Source: Betaproteobacteria bacterium
Lineage (GTDB): Bacteria > Pseudomonadota > Gammaproteobacteria > Burkholderiales > Rhodocyclaceae
Length of the DNA stretch: 37,113 nucleotides
Assembly (NCBI GenBank): GCA_009779355.1
Contig: WREK01000006.1
Coordinates: 1-37,113, forward strand
Direction: 5' to 3'
The number at the start of each line of letters is the position of its first letter. Positions within the stretch are counted from its first letter, which is position 1. The notes under the pieces are model-generated. The model had not been told where the DNA came from, made no database searches, and saw only the letters and a list, made by a program, of their open reading frames with translations. Below, one piece after another: positions 22,675 to 33,200 of this stretch. The translations under genes and the position numbers were made by a program.

Positions 22675-24858
22675 ATGAACCGCGAATTGATAGCGCACAC
22701 CCCTTTGGGGGAAGCTTGGTGGGCGGTGAGCATAACCGGCCACGAGGCGCTGGGGGAACTCTACGAATTCCGTGTAGGGCTGGTATCGGACGACCCGGAC
22801 ATTGACACCCAGTCTCTGCTGGGGGAAGTGGCGGCGGTCGAACTCATCGCGCAAGGGGGGCGTTCGCGCTACTTTTCCGGGCATATCGTCAAGGTTTCGG
22901 CCCTTGGCCTAAGTGGCCGCCACTGGGCGTACGAAGTGACGCTGGCCCCAAAGCTGTGGCACGCGACCCGGCGCTCGGACTATCGGATCTGGCAGCAGCA
23001 GAGCGTACGCGAGATTGCCAATCAGGTATTGCAAGCGAACGCGCTGCGTTGCGAATGGCGGCTTAAGAACGCCTGCAAGACATGGGAATATCTGGTTCAG
23101 TACGGGGAAACCGACTTTGCTTTTCTGTCGCGGCTGTTCGAGCACGAAGGCATCTATTATTGGTTCGAGCACAGGCTGGACGGGGAAAAGATGATCCTCG
23201 TGGATCACTTCTCCATCCACGAAGCGTTTGATGGATACGAGCAGATCCCCTTCTACACGCCGAATTCCGGGTGGGTGTCTGATGAAGAGCATTACGATGA
23301 CTGGTGCGCCTCGCGCGAGCCGGAGCCGGGCCGCTTCAAACACACGGACTACGATTTCCAGCACCCGTCGCAGGATCTGACCACCGAATACAGCGACCCG
23401 CGCGGGCATCTGTTCGACCAATACGAAATCTACGCCTACCCAGGCGGGTACACCGAGACGTCCGACGGCAGGGCGTACGCCGCAACAAGGCTCGAAGCCC
23501 TGCAAAAGGAGCAGGACGTCACCGAACTCGGCGGTCCCGTGCGGGGAGCAATGCCCGGTTACCGGTTTACGCTCTACAACCATCCGCGCGCGGATCAGAA
23601 CCGCGACTACCTGATCACGCGTGCGCGCTACGAAGTGCGCATCAACGACTACGAAACCACGCCGGATGCCGACGAGCAGACCTGCCGGATGCGCATCGGG
23701 GCCATCCCGGCGGATCGGCAGTTCCGCCCCGGCACCTGGACGCCGAAGCCGTGCGTGCGCGGCCCGGAAACGGCGGTGGTGGTGGGCCCCGGGGGCAGCG
23801 AGATCCACACCGACAAATACGGGCGTGTGAAGGTGCACTTCCCCTGGGACCGCTACGGTGCGCGCGACGGTTCCGACACATGCTGGATACGGGTTTCCAC
23901 GACCTGGGCGGGCAAGGGCTTCGGGGCGGTCTCGATCCCGCGCGTCGGTCACGAGGTCATCATCGACTACGAGCATGGGGACCCGGACCGGCCCATCATC
24001 ATCGGGCAGGTCTACAACGCCGAGACAATGCCGCCCTGGGAACTGCCTTCGGGCAAGGTGCACTCGGGCCTGATGTCGCGCTCGACGCCGGGCGGCTCGG
24101 AAGGCAACACGCTGCGCTTCGACGACACGTCCGGGGCCGAGCAGTTCATGATGCACGCGCAGTACAACATGGACACCAACGTCAACAATGACGAAAGCCA
24201 CACGGTGGGGGCGAACCGCACGACGAGCATCACGGACGACGAAACCTGCGCAGTGGAGGGCAAACGCGACACAACGGTGACGGGCGACGAGACGCTGACT
24301 TGCTCGGCCAACCGGGATAAGACGGTTGTGGGTGATGAGACTTGTTCGACTACCAAAACACGCACCACCAACGTAACCGGCAATGAAACCCTGATTTGTG
24401 CAGCGGACCGGCAAAAAACGATCGATGGCGACGAGAGCAATAATTTTGTGGGAAACCGGGAGAAAAAAGTTGGTGGCTCCGAGGGCGTTGAAATTGGTGA
24501 AGATTCTTCGATTTTTTCCGGGCCGCTTACATATAAGGTGCTCGGTGGCCTGCGGCAAGAGGACGTGGGGGGAGGGCATCAGGTTGGAGTCGACGAAAAC
24601 ATGACTACGAAAGCGGCAAACTATACTGTTACAGCTACCTCGCATTCTGTTACGGCTAAGACCGCAGTTACGGTCAACGCTTCGGTCATTACGCTCAAGG
24701 CTGGTCCCGCGTTGATTCGGATGGATAACTCTGGCATCACGATTGTCGGTTTGATGGAAGATGGCGAGGCAATGGGTGCAAGAAACTTCCTTTCCAGTCT
24801 GGAAAGCGCCATAAGCAAATCGAACGATGTGCAGTCATCCGTGAACAGCGTCAACTAA
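22675..24858 (+). CDS. vgrG: VgrG spike protein 2
   Basis: This 727-residue VgrG begins MNRELIAHTPLGEAWW and is nearly identical to copies 1 and 3 through the gp27- and gp5-like parts (to about residue 460). From there it follows copy 3 (GLMSRSTPGGSEGN, then repeated TVTGDET-type units), and after about residue 590 it has its own tail ending SSVNSVN. The long minus-strand ORF 22909-24645 is a codon-bias shadow. It is followed 43 bases later by vgrG3. The shared part probably results from recent duplication or gene conversion. Confidence 0.93.
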   Translation: MNRELIAHTPLGEAWWAVSITGHEALGELYEFRVGLVSDDPDIDTQSLLGEVAAVELIAQGGRSRYFSGHIVKVSALGLSGRHWAYEVTLAPKLWHATRRSDYRIWQQQSVREIANQVLQANALRCEWRLKNACKTWEYLVQYGETDFAFLSRLFEHEGIYYWFEHRLDGEKMILVDHFSIHEAFDGYEQIPFYTPNSGWVSDEEHYDDWCASREPEPGRFKHTDYDFQHPSQDLTTEYSDPRGHLFDQYEIYAYPGGYTETSDGRAYAATRLEALQKEQDVTELGGPVRGAMPGYRFTLYNHPRADQNRDYLITRARYEVRINDYETTPDADEQTCRMRIGAIPADRQFRPGTWTPKPCVRGPETAVVVGPGGSEIHTDKYGRVKVHFPWDRYGARDGSDTCWIRVSTTWAGKGFGAVSIPRVGHEVIIDYEHGDPDRPIIIGQVYNAETMPPWELPSGKVHSGLMSRSTPGGSEGNTLRFDDTSGAEQFMMHAQYNMDTNVNNDESHTVGANRTTSITDDETCAVEGKRDTTVTGDETLTCSANRDKTVVGDETCSTTKTRTTNVTGNETLICAADRQKTIDGDESNNFVGNREKKVGGSEGVEIGEDSSIFSGPLTYKVLGGLRQEDVGGGHQVGVDENMTTKAANYTVTATSHSVTAKTAVTVNASVITLKAGPALIRMDNSGITIVGLMEDGEAMGARNFLSSLESAISKSNDVQSSVNSVN

Positions 24859-24901
24859 ACGTTTTTTTATCGATGCCTTTATTTTCGAGGAACAGCAAAC
24901 C

Positions 24902-27082
24902 ATGAACCGCGAATTGATAGCGCACACCCCATTGGGGAAAGCCTGGTGGGCGATAAGCGTCACCGGCCACGAGGCGCTTGGTGAGCTGTACGAATTCCGC
25001 GTAGGGCTGCTGTCGGACAGCCCGGACATCGACACCCAGTCGCTGCTTGGGGAAGTGGCGGCGGTCGAGCTCCTCGCGCAAGGGGGCCTGCCGCGCTGGT
25101 TTTCCGGCCAGGTCGTCAAGGTGTCGGCCCTGGGGCTGCGCGGCCTCCACTGGGAGTACGAAGTGGTGCTGGCCCCGAAGCTGTGGCACGCGACCCGCCG
25201 CTCGGACTACCGGATCTGGCAGCAGCAGAGCGTGCGCGAGATCGCCAACCAAGTATTGCAGGCGAACGCGCTGCGCTGCGAATGGCGGCTGAAGGACACC
25301 TACAGGACCTGGGAATACCTGGTCCAGTACGGGGAGACCGACTTTGCCTTCCTGTCGCGGCTGTTCGAGCGCGAAGGCATCTATTACTGGTTCGAGCACG
25401 GCCTGGACGGGGAAAAGATGGTCCTCGGGGACCACTTCTCCATCCACGAAGCGTTTGGCGGGTACGAGCAGGTTCCCTTCCGCACGCCGGGTTCCGGGTG
25501 GGTGCCCGATGAAGACCATTACGATGGCTGGGCCGCCTCGCGCGAGCCGGAGCCGGGCCGGTTCAAACACACGGACTACGATTTCCAGCACCCGTCGCAG
25601 GACCTGACCACCGAATACAGCGACCCGCGCGGGCACCTGTTCGACCAATACGAAATCTACGCCTACCCTGGCGGGTACACCGAGGTGCCCGACGGCAAGG
25701 CATACGCGACGGCAAGGCTCGAGGCCCTGCAAAAGGAGCAGGACGTCACCGAACTCGAAGGCCCCGTGCGGGGCGCGATGCCCGGGTACCGGTTTACGCT
25801 CTACAACCACCCGCGCGCGGACCAGAACCGCGACTACCTGATCACGCGAGCGCGCTACGAAGTGCGCATCAACGACTATGAAACCACGCCGGATGCCGAC
25901 GAGCAGACCTGCCGGATGCGCATTGGGGCCATCCCTGCGGAGCGGCAGTACCGCCCCGGCACCTGGACGCCGAAGCCGTGCGTGCGCGGCCCGGAAACGG
26001 CGGTGGTGGTGGGTCCCGAGGGCAGCGAGATCCACACCGACAAATACGGGCGCGTGAAGGTGCACTTCCCCTGGGACCGCTACGGTGCGCGCGACGGTTC
26101 CGACACGTGCTGGATACGGGTTTCCACGACCTGGGCGGGTAGGGGCTTCGGGGCGGTCTCGATCCCGCGCGTCGGTCACGAAGTCATCATCGACTACGAG
26201 CATGGGGACCCGGACCGGCCCATCATCATCGGGCAGGTCTACAACGCCGAGACGATGCCGCCCTGGGAACTGCCTTCGGGCAAGGTGCAGTCGGGCCTGA
26301 TGTCGCGCTCGACGCCGGGCGGCTCGGAAGGCAACGCGCTGCGCTTCGACGACACGACCGGGGCCGAGCAGTTCATGATGCACGCGCAGTACAACATGGA
26401 CACCGACGTCAACAACGACGAAAGCCACACGGTGGGGGCGAACCGCACGACAAACATTGGGGCTGACGATACCTGCGCAGTGGAGGGCAAACGCGACACA
26501 ACGGTGACGGGCGACGAGATGCTGACCTGTTCATCCAACCGGACGAAGACGATCGAGGGCGACGAGTCTTGTTCGACTGGTGGGACACGCACCACTACCG
26601 TAACCGGCGATGAAACCCTGATTTGCGAAGCGGATAGGGAAAAAACTGTTACGGGAAATGAAACGAGCAATATCACTGGCGACCGGGTAAAGATCGTTGG
26701 CGGGTCGGAAGAATCTACTATTACAGGCACTTCGGATGTCACGATCAAAGGTGCGAGCATACACAGTGTAGACGGTGACCGTAGCGATGAGGTATCCGGC
26801 TGTTATAACCTGACAATCACTGGCGACATGAGCACTTCAGCAGTGGATCACAGCGTGGAAGCCACCAACCACACCGTCAATGCCAAGACAGCTACGCTTG
26901 ACGGCAGTTCTTCGGTCACACTGAACGCGGGCATCTCAAGTATTTCGATCAGCCCTGTGGGTATTACTTTGTCGTGCCCGGTGCTTACGGTATTGGCCGC
27001 TACGGTGAATTACTCTGGCGCTGCGGCGAGCAGTTCATCCCTGATGAACATTATTAAGTCGGGAAGGGTCAGTTACAAGTGA
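24902..27082 (+). CDS. vgrG: VgrG spike protein 3
   Basis: This 726-residue VgrG has the same body and its own tail (SITGTSDVTIKG-like repeats, ending SLMNIIKSGRVSYK). ATG 24902 has GAGGAA upstream. The tail repeats include TTVTGDEMLTCSSNR and TTVTGDETLICEADR, a ~15-residue beta-helix period. Its stop overlaps the start of the next gene (GTGA), so it leads the cargo operon DUF6484-DUF2169-KS-like-PAAR-like-Rhs. It is the most likely spike for the Rhs toxin below. The minus-strand 525-residue ORF here is a shadow. Confidence 0.93.
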   Translation: MNRELIAHTPLGKAWWAISVTGHEALGELYEFRVGLLSDSPDIDTQSLLGEVAAVELLAQGGLPRWFSGQVVKVSALGLRGLHWEYEVVLAPKLWHATRRSDYRIWQQQSVREIANQVLQANALRCEWRLKDTYRTWEYLVQYGETDFAFLSRLFEREGIYYWFEHGLDGEKMVLGDHFSIHEAFGGYEQVPFRTPGSGWVPDEDHYDGWAASREPEPGRFKHTDYDFQHPSQDLTTEYSDPRGHLFDQYEIYAYPGGYTEVPDGKAYATARLEALQKEQDVTELEGPVRGAMPGYRFTLYNHPRADQNRDYLITRARYEVRINDYETTPDADEQTCRMRIGAIPAERQYRPGTWTPKPCVRGPETAVVVGPEGSEIHTDKYGRVKVHFPWDRYGARDGSDTCWIRVSTTWAGRGFGAVSIPRVGHEVIIDYEHGDPDRPIIIGQVYNAETMPPWELPSGKVQSGLMSRSTPGGSEGNALRFDDTTGAEQFMMHAQYNMDTDVNNDESHTVGANRTTNIGADDTCAVEGKRDTTVTGDEMLTCSSNRTKTIEGDESCSTGGTRTTTVTGDETLICEADREKTVTGNETSNITGDRVKIVGGSEESTITGTSDVTIKGASIHSVDGDRSDEVSGCYNLTITGDMSTSAVDHSVEATNHTVNAKTATLDGSSSVTLNAGISSISISPVGITLSCPVLTVLAATVNYSGAAASSSSLMNIIKSGRVSYK

Positions 27083-27603
27083 TTAAAATGGATCCCAAAC
27101 CAGAACGATCATCCTCTGTTGCAACTGACGAAACGCCGTTGGAAACCCTGTTGCAACGCCCTGCCGCTTTGCCGGAGCGGGTCGATGGCATTCTCGTTGG
27201 CCACGTAGACAAAATTACTCCGGACGGTTCTCCCTGTGTGGCCATCGAGGCGTTCGGACTTGCCGGAGTCCTTGCCGCCAGCCTGACACCCATCGCCGAA
27301 GAACACATCGGAAAAAAAGTTGCGCTCGGTTTCGAGGCAGGCAATCCGCGCCGCCCGATCATCCTCGGCCTGATGTTCGAACCCGCGCAGTGGGAAGCGG
27401 CCTCAAGTGATCCCGCGTCTTTGAACGTCACGCACGAGGATGGCCGCTGCGTTGTTTCGGCCGAGGACGAACTCGAACTGCGCTGCGGTGAAGCGCTCAT
27501 CCGGCTCCGCGCGGACGGGCGCATCTATCTGCGCGGCCAATACATTACCAGCCATGCCGACGTCGGTCAGCGCATACGCGGTGGCTCGGTGCAGATCAAC
27601 TAA
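27079..27603 (+). CDS. DUF6484-like T6SS cargo-island protein
   Basis: This 174-residue protein of unknown role is found next to vgrG in cargo islands. It is recognised by position and by the pattern VDGILVGHVDKITPDGSPCV followed by GNPRRPIILGLMFEP, echoing the VgrG gp5-like region. The C-terminus has short beta-rich segments (ELRCGEALIRLRADGRIYLRG) like a mini beta-helix. The GTG at 27079 overlaps the vgrG3 stop; ATG 27088 is an alternative. It may cap or extend the spike, but this is inference. Confidence 0.7.
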   Translation: MIKMDPKPERSSSVATDETPLETLLQRPAALPERVDGILVGHVDKITPDGSPCVAIEAFGLAGVLAASLTPIAEEHIGKKVALGFEAGNPRRPIILGLMFEPAQWEAASSDPASLNVTHEDGRCVVSAEDELELRCGEALIRLRADGRIYLRGQYITSHADVGQRIRGGSVQIN

Positions 27604-27614
27604 AGGGTACGTGC

Positions 27615-28655
27615 ATGGAGTGGACGATTCCTGCCAGGTTTCTTTTTGATGCTTTCACCGCGTATGACGTGAGTGGGTACGAGCATTTGGTGACCATCGT
27701 CAAAGCTACCTGGCAGATTCCCACTGGCGACCACCCACCTTACCCGATCATCCCGCCGCCGCCGTTCTGCATAGCCGACGAATTCCATGGAGAGGCGGGG
27801 CTGTCGCCCATGCGCTATGGCTCTGATTACTTCCGTTTTAAATCTCGTTGCGATGTGCTGTTCGACTCAGTCGCGCATGCCCCTGACGGAAAACCTGTAC
27901 CCAGGCTCGATGTATCCGTCCAAGTTGGCAACTGGCGCAAGAAGCTTCGTGTGCACGGCGACCGTAAATGGCAGCATGGGTTAGTGGGCCTGACACCTGG
28001 CGAGGCAGAGCCGTTCGTTTCCATACCCCTGCATTTTGGGCGCGCTTTCGGCGGTAGCCGCGAATACGGGAATGACAAACGGTGCGAGTCCCTGCTGTCC
28101 AATCCTTCCGGCATCGGCTGGGGGGGGCCGCACACTTGGCACAAACTGAAAGGAGAACCTGTCCCAAACCTGGAATACCCGAATGATCCGATACTCGATC
28201 CCCAGGGCGGGCATCGTCCCGCCGCGCTCAGTGCCGTGCCCGGTCATTGGGATCCACGCCGACGTTATACCGGAACCTATGACGATGCTTGGCGGCGTGA
28301 TAGAAGCCCGCTTCTACCTGATGATTTTGACGAACGCTTTTACCAGAGCGCGCCGGAAGATCAGCAACTCTCCTACCCCCATGGCGGTGAGCAGGTCGTT
28401 TTACGCAACTTGCTTGCCCGTGCGGAAGAAGTCAGTTTCAAGCTGCCGCCGCTGGCGGGAATCAAACTGCATGTGACGCGCAACGACGATAGCGTCCAGA
28501 CGCTCGATGCGTATCCCGACACGCTATTCTTTGAGACCGAATCGAACCGTTTTTCCGTGATCTGGCGCGCAAGCGCGCTGCTACGGAGAAACTTGATCGA
28601 GGTGGACGAAATTGAACTCGACGCGCCGGACGAGTTGTTGGAGGTGGCGGCATGA
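27615..28655 (+). CDS. DUF2169-family T6SS accessory protein
   Basis: This 346-residue protein has the DUF2169 hallmarks: HLVTIVKATWQIP near the N-terminus, DVLFDSVAHAPDG and the HFGRAFGG block followed by NPSGIGWGG. In known loci DUF2169 proteins sit between vgrG and toxin genes and are thought to act as adaptors that load the effector. It lies 11 bases after the DUF6484-like gene and overlaps the KS-like gene through ATGA. No catalytic motif or signal peptide is visible, so it probably stays in the cytoplasm. Confidence 0.85.
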   Translation: MEWTIPARFLFDAFTAYDVSGYEHLVTIVKATWQIPTGDHPPYPIIPPPPFCIADEFHGEAGLSPMRYGSDYFRFKSRCDVLFDSVAHAPDGKPVPRLDVSVQVGNWRKKLRVHGDRKWQHGLVGLTPGEAEPFVSIPLHFGRAFGGSREYGNDKRCESLLSNPSGIGWGGPHTWHKLKGEPVPNLEYPNDPILDPQGGHRPAALSAVPGHWDPRRRYTGTYDDAWRRDRSPLLPDDFDERFYQSAPEDQQLSYPHGGEQVVLRNLLARAEEVSFKLPPLAGIKLHVTRNDDSVQTLDAYPDTLFFETESNRFSVIWRASALLRRNLIEVDEIELDAPDELLEVAA

Positions 28656-29713
28656 GCGGACGCCAGACATTCCGGTCATCCCAACCCTTGCGCGTCGTAG
28701 CGCGAGGCGCCTGCTGCTCCCTGGGCTTTTCCGCACCATCCGTTGTTGCAGCGATGCGTGCCTGCCTCTGCCGCTATGCCCCCACAGATTTCCTGGACGA
28801 TGAGAAAGGGCGTATTCCCGGTGCCATGTTGTTTCAAGTCCCGATAACCGGAAGAGAACGGCTGTTGTACATGTACCGTTCGGCGGTGGGCGAATGCCTG
28901 TCGGCGCTGCCGCATGAGCCGGATCAACCCCTGCCGCCGTTCATCGTGCTGGGCGGCGAAGGCGATGGTGAACACGGCCGATGGCAGGCGGAACAGATGG
29001 ACTGGCTGCTGGATGCGTACCGCCCTGAAGATGGGCATGACCCGCGCACGCGGCACGTTTGCGCGGGCAAGGCGGGCATTGCCGAGGGGCTGCTTGCGGC
29101 GCGCGAGATTCTTACCGCGCCAGACGCGCCGGAATACGTGATTGTTGCGGGCGTAGACAGTTTTCTGGAGCCTGAAACGTTCATTCGTTTTATGAATGCG
29201 CGCCGGATATTCAGTTTCACGAATTCGGACGGTTTTGTTCCGGGCGAAGCAGGTACGGCCATTGCGCTGTCCGCCCGTTCCGATGGCACGCCCGGGTTAT
29301 GGATCGAAGGGGTAGGGCAAGGCCATGAACCGGCATCGCCCGAATCCAACGAAGTCCCTCTGTTCGCGCGTGGTTTGACCGACGCTTTGCGTGCCGCCGC
29401 TGATGATGCCGGCCTGCAACCGTGGGATTATGCTTTTCATGCCAGTGCAGTGACGGGTGAGCAGTGGTACTACAAGGAAACCTCACTCGCTGTCAGCCGG
29501 TTCTTTGCACAAAACGTGCCGGAACCTGCGCCGGAAATCGGCACAGGGCTGATTTGCCGGACGACGGGCGAAATCGGTGCGGCAAGCGGTCCGTTGGGGC
29601 TTGCCTGGGCGGAGCGCGAAATGGCGCATGGCACGCTGGGCACACGGGGGCTGCTGCATTTTTCCAACCATAACGGCCAGCGTGCGGCGCTGGCGGTGAA
29701 TTACCGGGTTTGA
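28652..29713 (+). CDS. Ketosynthase/thiolase-fold T6SS accessory protein
   Basis: This 353-residue protein has a thiolase-like fold resembling beta-ketoacyl synthases: VVARGACCSLGF at the N-terminus, an AGKAGIAEGLLAAREIL helix, YVIVAGVDSFLEPETF and NSDGFVPGEAGTAIAL. The CTS/CSS active-site motif of true ketosynthases is absent; only a CAGKAG cysteine sits near that position, and the HGTAT and GHTLGAAG histidine motifs are not seen. It is therefore probably a non-enzymatic adaptor, as seen with similar genes in T6SS cargo islands. It is unrelated in function to the APE ketosynthases upstream. The ATGA overlap ties it to DUF2169. Confidence 0.75.
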   Translation: MSGRQTFRSSQPLRVVARGACCSLGFSAPSVVAAMRACLCRYAPTDFLDDEKGRIPGAMLFQVPITGRERLLYMYRSAVGECLSALPHEPDQPLPPFIVLGGEGDGEHGRWQAEQMDWLLDAYRPEDGHDPRTRHVCAGKAGIAEGLLAAREILTAPDAPEYVIVAGVDSFLEPETFIRFMNARRIFSFTNSDGFVPGEAGTAIALSARSDGTPGLWIEGVGQGHEPASPESNEVPLFARGLTDALRAAADDAGLQPWDYAFHASAVTGEQWYYKETSLAVSRFFAQNVPEPAPEIGTGLICRTTGEIGAASGPLGLAWAEREMAHGTLGTRGLLHFSNHNGQRAALAVNYRV

Positions 29714-29728
29714 ATCGGAGAAACGAAC

Positions 29729-30187
29729 ATGGGAGCCAAAGTAACGATCAATGACCGGGACCTTGCCAGCAAGAGGACGAACGGTAGCGCGGTGGGATTC
29801 CCGAATCCCTGTTGGACGGTTCCACCCCCGCCGAAACCGATTACATACCCCAGCGCCAGGAATAACGCCACTATCAAGAGTGGCACCTGTACCGTCCTCC
29901 ACAGGGGGAAGACGATTGCCGTCTTTCCGCGAGCCTGCTGCGGCAAAAGCGTCGGGGACTTGGCTGCGCTGCCGATATCCGGCCCGAAGTGGGGGGTTGT
30001 GACAAGCGCCAACCAGGACAGCGGCTATTTTGGTGCCGGGTCGAACAACACGTTCATGGAATGCGGGTGTACCTGCCGGATGGGCGACATTTCGACGGGC
30101 AACCAAAAATGCATGGTGCTGACGAACGCGCCGCCAACGCCCTGGATAGCGGGCGGCGGCTGCCCGGATGGCAACTGTAAAGCCTGA
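29729..30187 (+). CDS. PAAR-like (DUF4150) spike-tip protein
   Basis: This 152-residue cysteine-rich protein matches the PAAR-like DUF4150 family, which sharpens the VgrG tip and carries effectors. Motifs include SAVGFPNPCWTVPPPPKP, FPRACCGKSVGD and the C-terminal CGCTCRMGDISTGNQKC. ATG 29729 has CGGAG upstream. It ends 21 bases before the Rhs start. Here the PAAR-like part is a separate gene, which explains why the Rhs protein begins directly with its core domain. Confidence 0.82.
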   Translation: MGAKVTINDRDLASKRTNGSAVGFPNPCWTVPPPPKPITYPSARNNATIKSGTCTVLHRGKTIAVFPRACCGKSVGDLAALPISGPKWGVVTSANQDSGYFGAGSNNTFMECGCTCRMGDISTGNQKCMVLTNAPPTPWIAGGGCPDGNCKA

Positions 30188-30208
30188 GAGCCCAAGGATA
30201 TTGAGACA

Positions 30209-33200
30209 TTGGACCACAATGTAGACGTTCTCAGCGGCGTGTACCGCCTCGATGGCGAGGACGAGCTCGACTTCACGCTGGATGCGCCGCTGCCGCTGGC
30301 GTGGCAGCGCACGTATACATCGAGCAACGCCAACACAGGCTGGTTCGGTCAGGGCTGGAGCGTGCCAGTAGCGGATCGGCTGGACATCACCAACGGCAAG
30401 GTTGACTACATTGACAAGAAGGGCAGCCGCACCCCATTCGAGGATCTGAAAGTTGGCGGCGAAACCTACTCGCAATACCGGCACATCACGCTGAAACGCA
30501 CCGCGCGGAATGAATACGAGATCCTCATCGAGGATGGCGGGCTGCGGCTCCTCTTCGGTTTACTGCCGCGCGACGAGAAGCGGCTGCGGGACACCGGCGA
30601 ACTTGAAACGGGCCTTGAGCCGGCCTCACGGCAAGCCCCTGCGCAAGCCGGGACGCTGGCGCTGGTGGCGCAGGTTGACCGCAACGGCAATTCGCTCAAG
30701 ATACGCTACGACGAACACAACATCCCTACGCGGATCGATGCCAGCACGGGCCGCTCGCTCGCGCTTGCCTTCGAGCGCCAGCCGCGCAGGAAGCCCCGCC
30801 TGACAAGCGTGCGCGAACTCCCCCGCGGCGATGGCGCGGGCCGCCTGCTCGTGCAGTACCGCTACAACCCGGAAGGCGACCTCGCCGAAGTGCTCGACGG
30901 CGAAGGCAGGCTGTGCCGCCGTTACCGTTGGGACAGACACATGCTCGTCGGGCATGGCAGCCCCGGCGGCGTCAGCTCGCGCATCGAATACACCCGGCTT
31001 GACCCGAACGGTTTTGTCGCCTCCGAGGCTGTCAGCACCGGGCAGAGCTGGCGCTTCGCGTACGACCTTGAAGACCGCTACATGCGGGTAATCGATAGCG
31101 AAGGGCGTGTTTTTGATACCTGGGCAGATAATGACCGCCGCCGCCCCCTGGTGGTCAAGGACCCGCTGGGCCACACCTGGCGTACCGAATACGACCAGTG
31201 GGGCGGCAATCCCACGCAGGAAATCGACCCGCTGGGCCGGATAACCGAACGCAAGTTCGACAAACGATCCCGCCCTGCCCTGATCGCCCTGCCCGATGGG
31301 TCTTGCTGGGCCATCCAGTGGCACGAGACAAGCGAACTACCGCTCTGCGTCACCGACCCGCTGGGCAACGTGACTCGCTACGAATACGACGAACGGGGCA
31401 ACCTCATCTGTGAGATCGACGCCAACCGCAACGAGACCCTCTATGAACTCGACGCGCGTGGCCTGGTTACCCGGATCACCGATGCCCGTGGCGGCATCCA
31501 ACATCTCGAATACGACCCGGACGGCCGCGTCGTCTCGCACACCGACTGCTCGGACGTGACCACCCGTTACCGCTACGATCAAGGCGGCAATCTCGCCTCG
31601 GTCACGGATGGGGAGGACAACGTCACCAGCTATGCTTGGGAATGGGTCAACCGGCAAGCGCGCCTGAGCGCCGTCCATCACCCCGACGGCAGCACCGAAA
31701 GGTTTGCCTACGATCCCCTGGGGCGCCTCATCGCCTACCACGACCCCCTTGGGCATGCCACCTGCTGGCGGGTCAACGAAGAAGGCGACCCCATTGAGCG
31801 CACCGACGCCCTCGAACATTCGCTCAAATACGCCTACGACCGCCACGGACGGCTGACCACACTCATCAACGAAAACGGCGCGCACTACCATTTCCAGTGG
31901 GACAAAGCCGACCGGCTCACCCGTGAACAAAGCTTCGACGGGCGCGAACAGCACTACACCTACAACGGCGCCGCCGAAGTCATCCTGAGCCGCGACGGAG
32001 CCGAAGACTCAGGCATCCTGACCCGCTACAGGCGCGACCCCCTGGGGCGGCTGCTCTTGAAGACGGCCATCCGGCAAAAGACAGAGATCGACAGCCACCA
32101 GGTTCGGCGCACACGATTCAGCTGGGACAAAGCAGGGCAACTCACCCTTGCGCGCAACCGGCACGCCACAGTCAGTTTCGGCTACACCCCCACTGGCGAA
32201 ATCGAAACGGAAACCACCATTCCCCAGGGCGGCAAACGTAGCGAACTCACCCACCGATACAGCCCGCTTGGGCACCGTATTGCCACCACGCTGCCCGATG
32301 GCAGGACAATCAACCATCTCACCTACGGCAACGGGCACGTCCACCAGATCAACATTGACGGGGAGATCGTCAGCGACATCGAGCGCGACGAGTTGCACCG
32401 GGAGGTCAAACGCACCCAGGGCAAGCTGGAGAGCATTTACACGCTGGACGCGATGGGCAGGCTGCTTGCCTCGCGGGCCAGCAGGCGGGACGGCACGGAG
32501 AGCAACACCACCACGGGGCAGAAGATCGCGCGGCGCTACACGTATGACCAGGGCGGGCGGCTCACACAGATAGAAGATGCCATCGGCGGCATCACCCGGT
32601 ACGGGTACGACGCGCTGGGCAGGCTGCTCGAAGCCGTCACGCCCAACAACACCGAACGTTTCAAGTTTGACCCGGCGCACAACCTGATCGACCCGGCAAG
32701 CGGGCACGGCGAGAAAGCAGGCAAAGAATGGACGGACGAAGAATGGGCCGAGTATGTGCGCGCCCACCTGGACGACCCAGGCTTCAGCCCGCTGAAGAAG
32801 CCAAAGACCCTGCCCTCGCTGTCGAACCGGCTCACGGTTTATGGGGAGCATCGGTACCAGTACGACGCATGGGGCAACTGCACCCAGAAGAAATCCGGCA
32901 AACACGTCACCAGGGACTTCAAGTGGGATGTGGATCATCGGCTGACGGATGCCACGATCACCAATACCACAGCCGGTACCACCGAGCACTGGCAATACAT
33001 CTATGACCCGCTTGGGCGGAGGATTGGCAAACGGAAGGTTGACGGGCAGGGGAACGTACAGGACGCGACGCGGTTTTACTGGGACGGGAACCGGCTGCTG
33101 GCCGAGGACAGGAACAACCGCAGGCAGCTTTACCTGTATGAGCCGGAGAGCTTCGTGCCGCTGGCGCTCGTGCGGTCGGAAGCAACGGACACCGCGCCGG

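Noticed and set aside
22909-24645. 578-residue minus-strand ORF over vgrG2
   Set aside because: It is fully antisense to a clear VgrG gene, rich in Arg, Val and His as expected for a shadow frame in high-GC DNA, with no domain or ribosome site.
24851-26428. 525-residue minus-strand ORF over vgrG3
   Set aside because: It is the antisense shadow of vgrG3 and resembles the 22909-24645 shadow only because the vgrG genes are paralogues.
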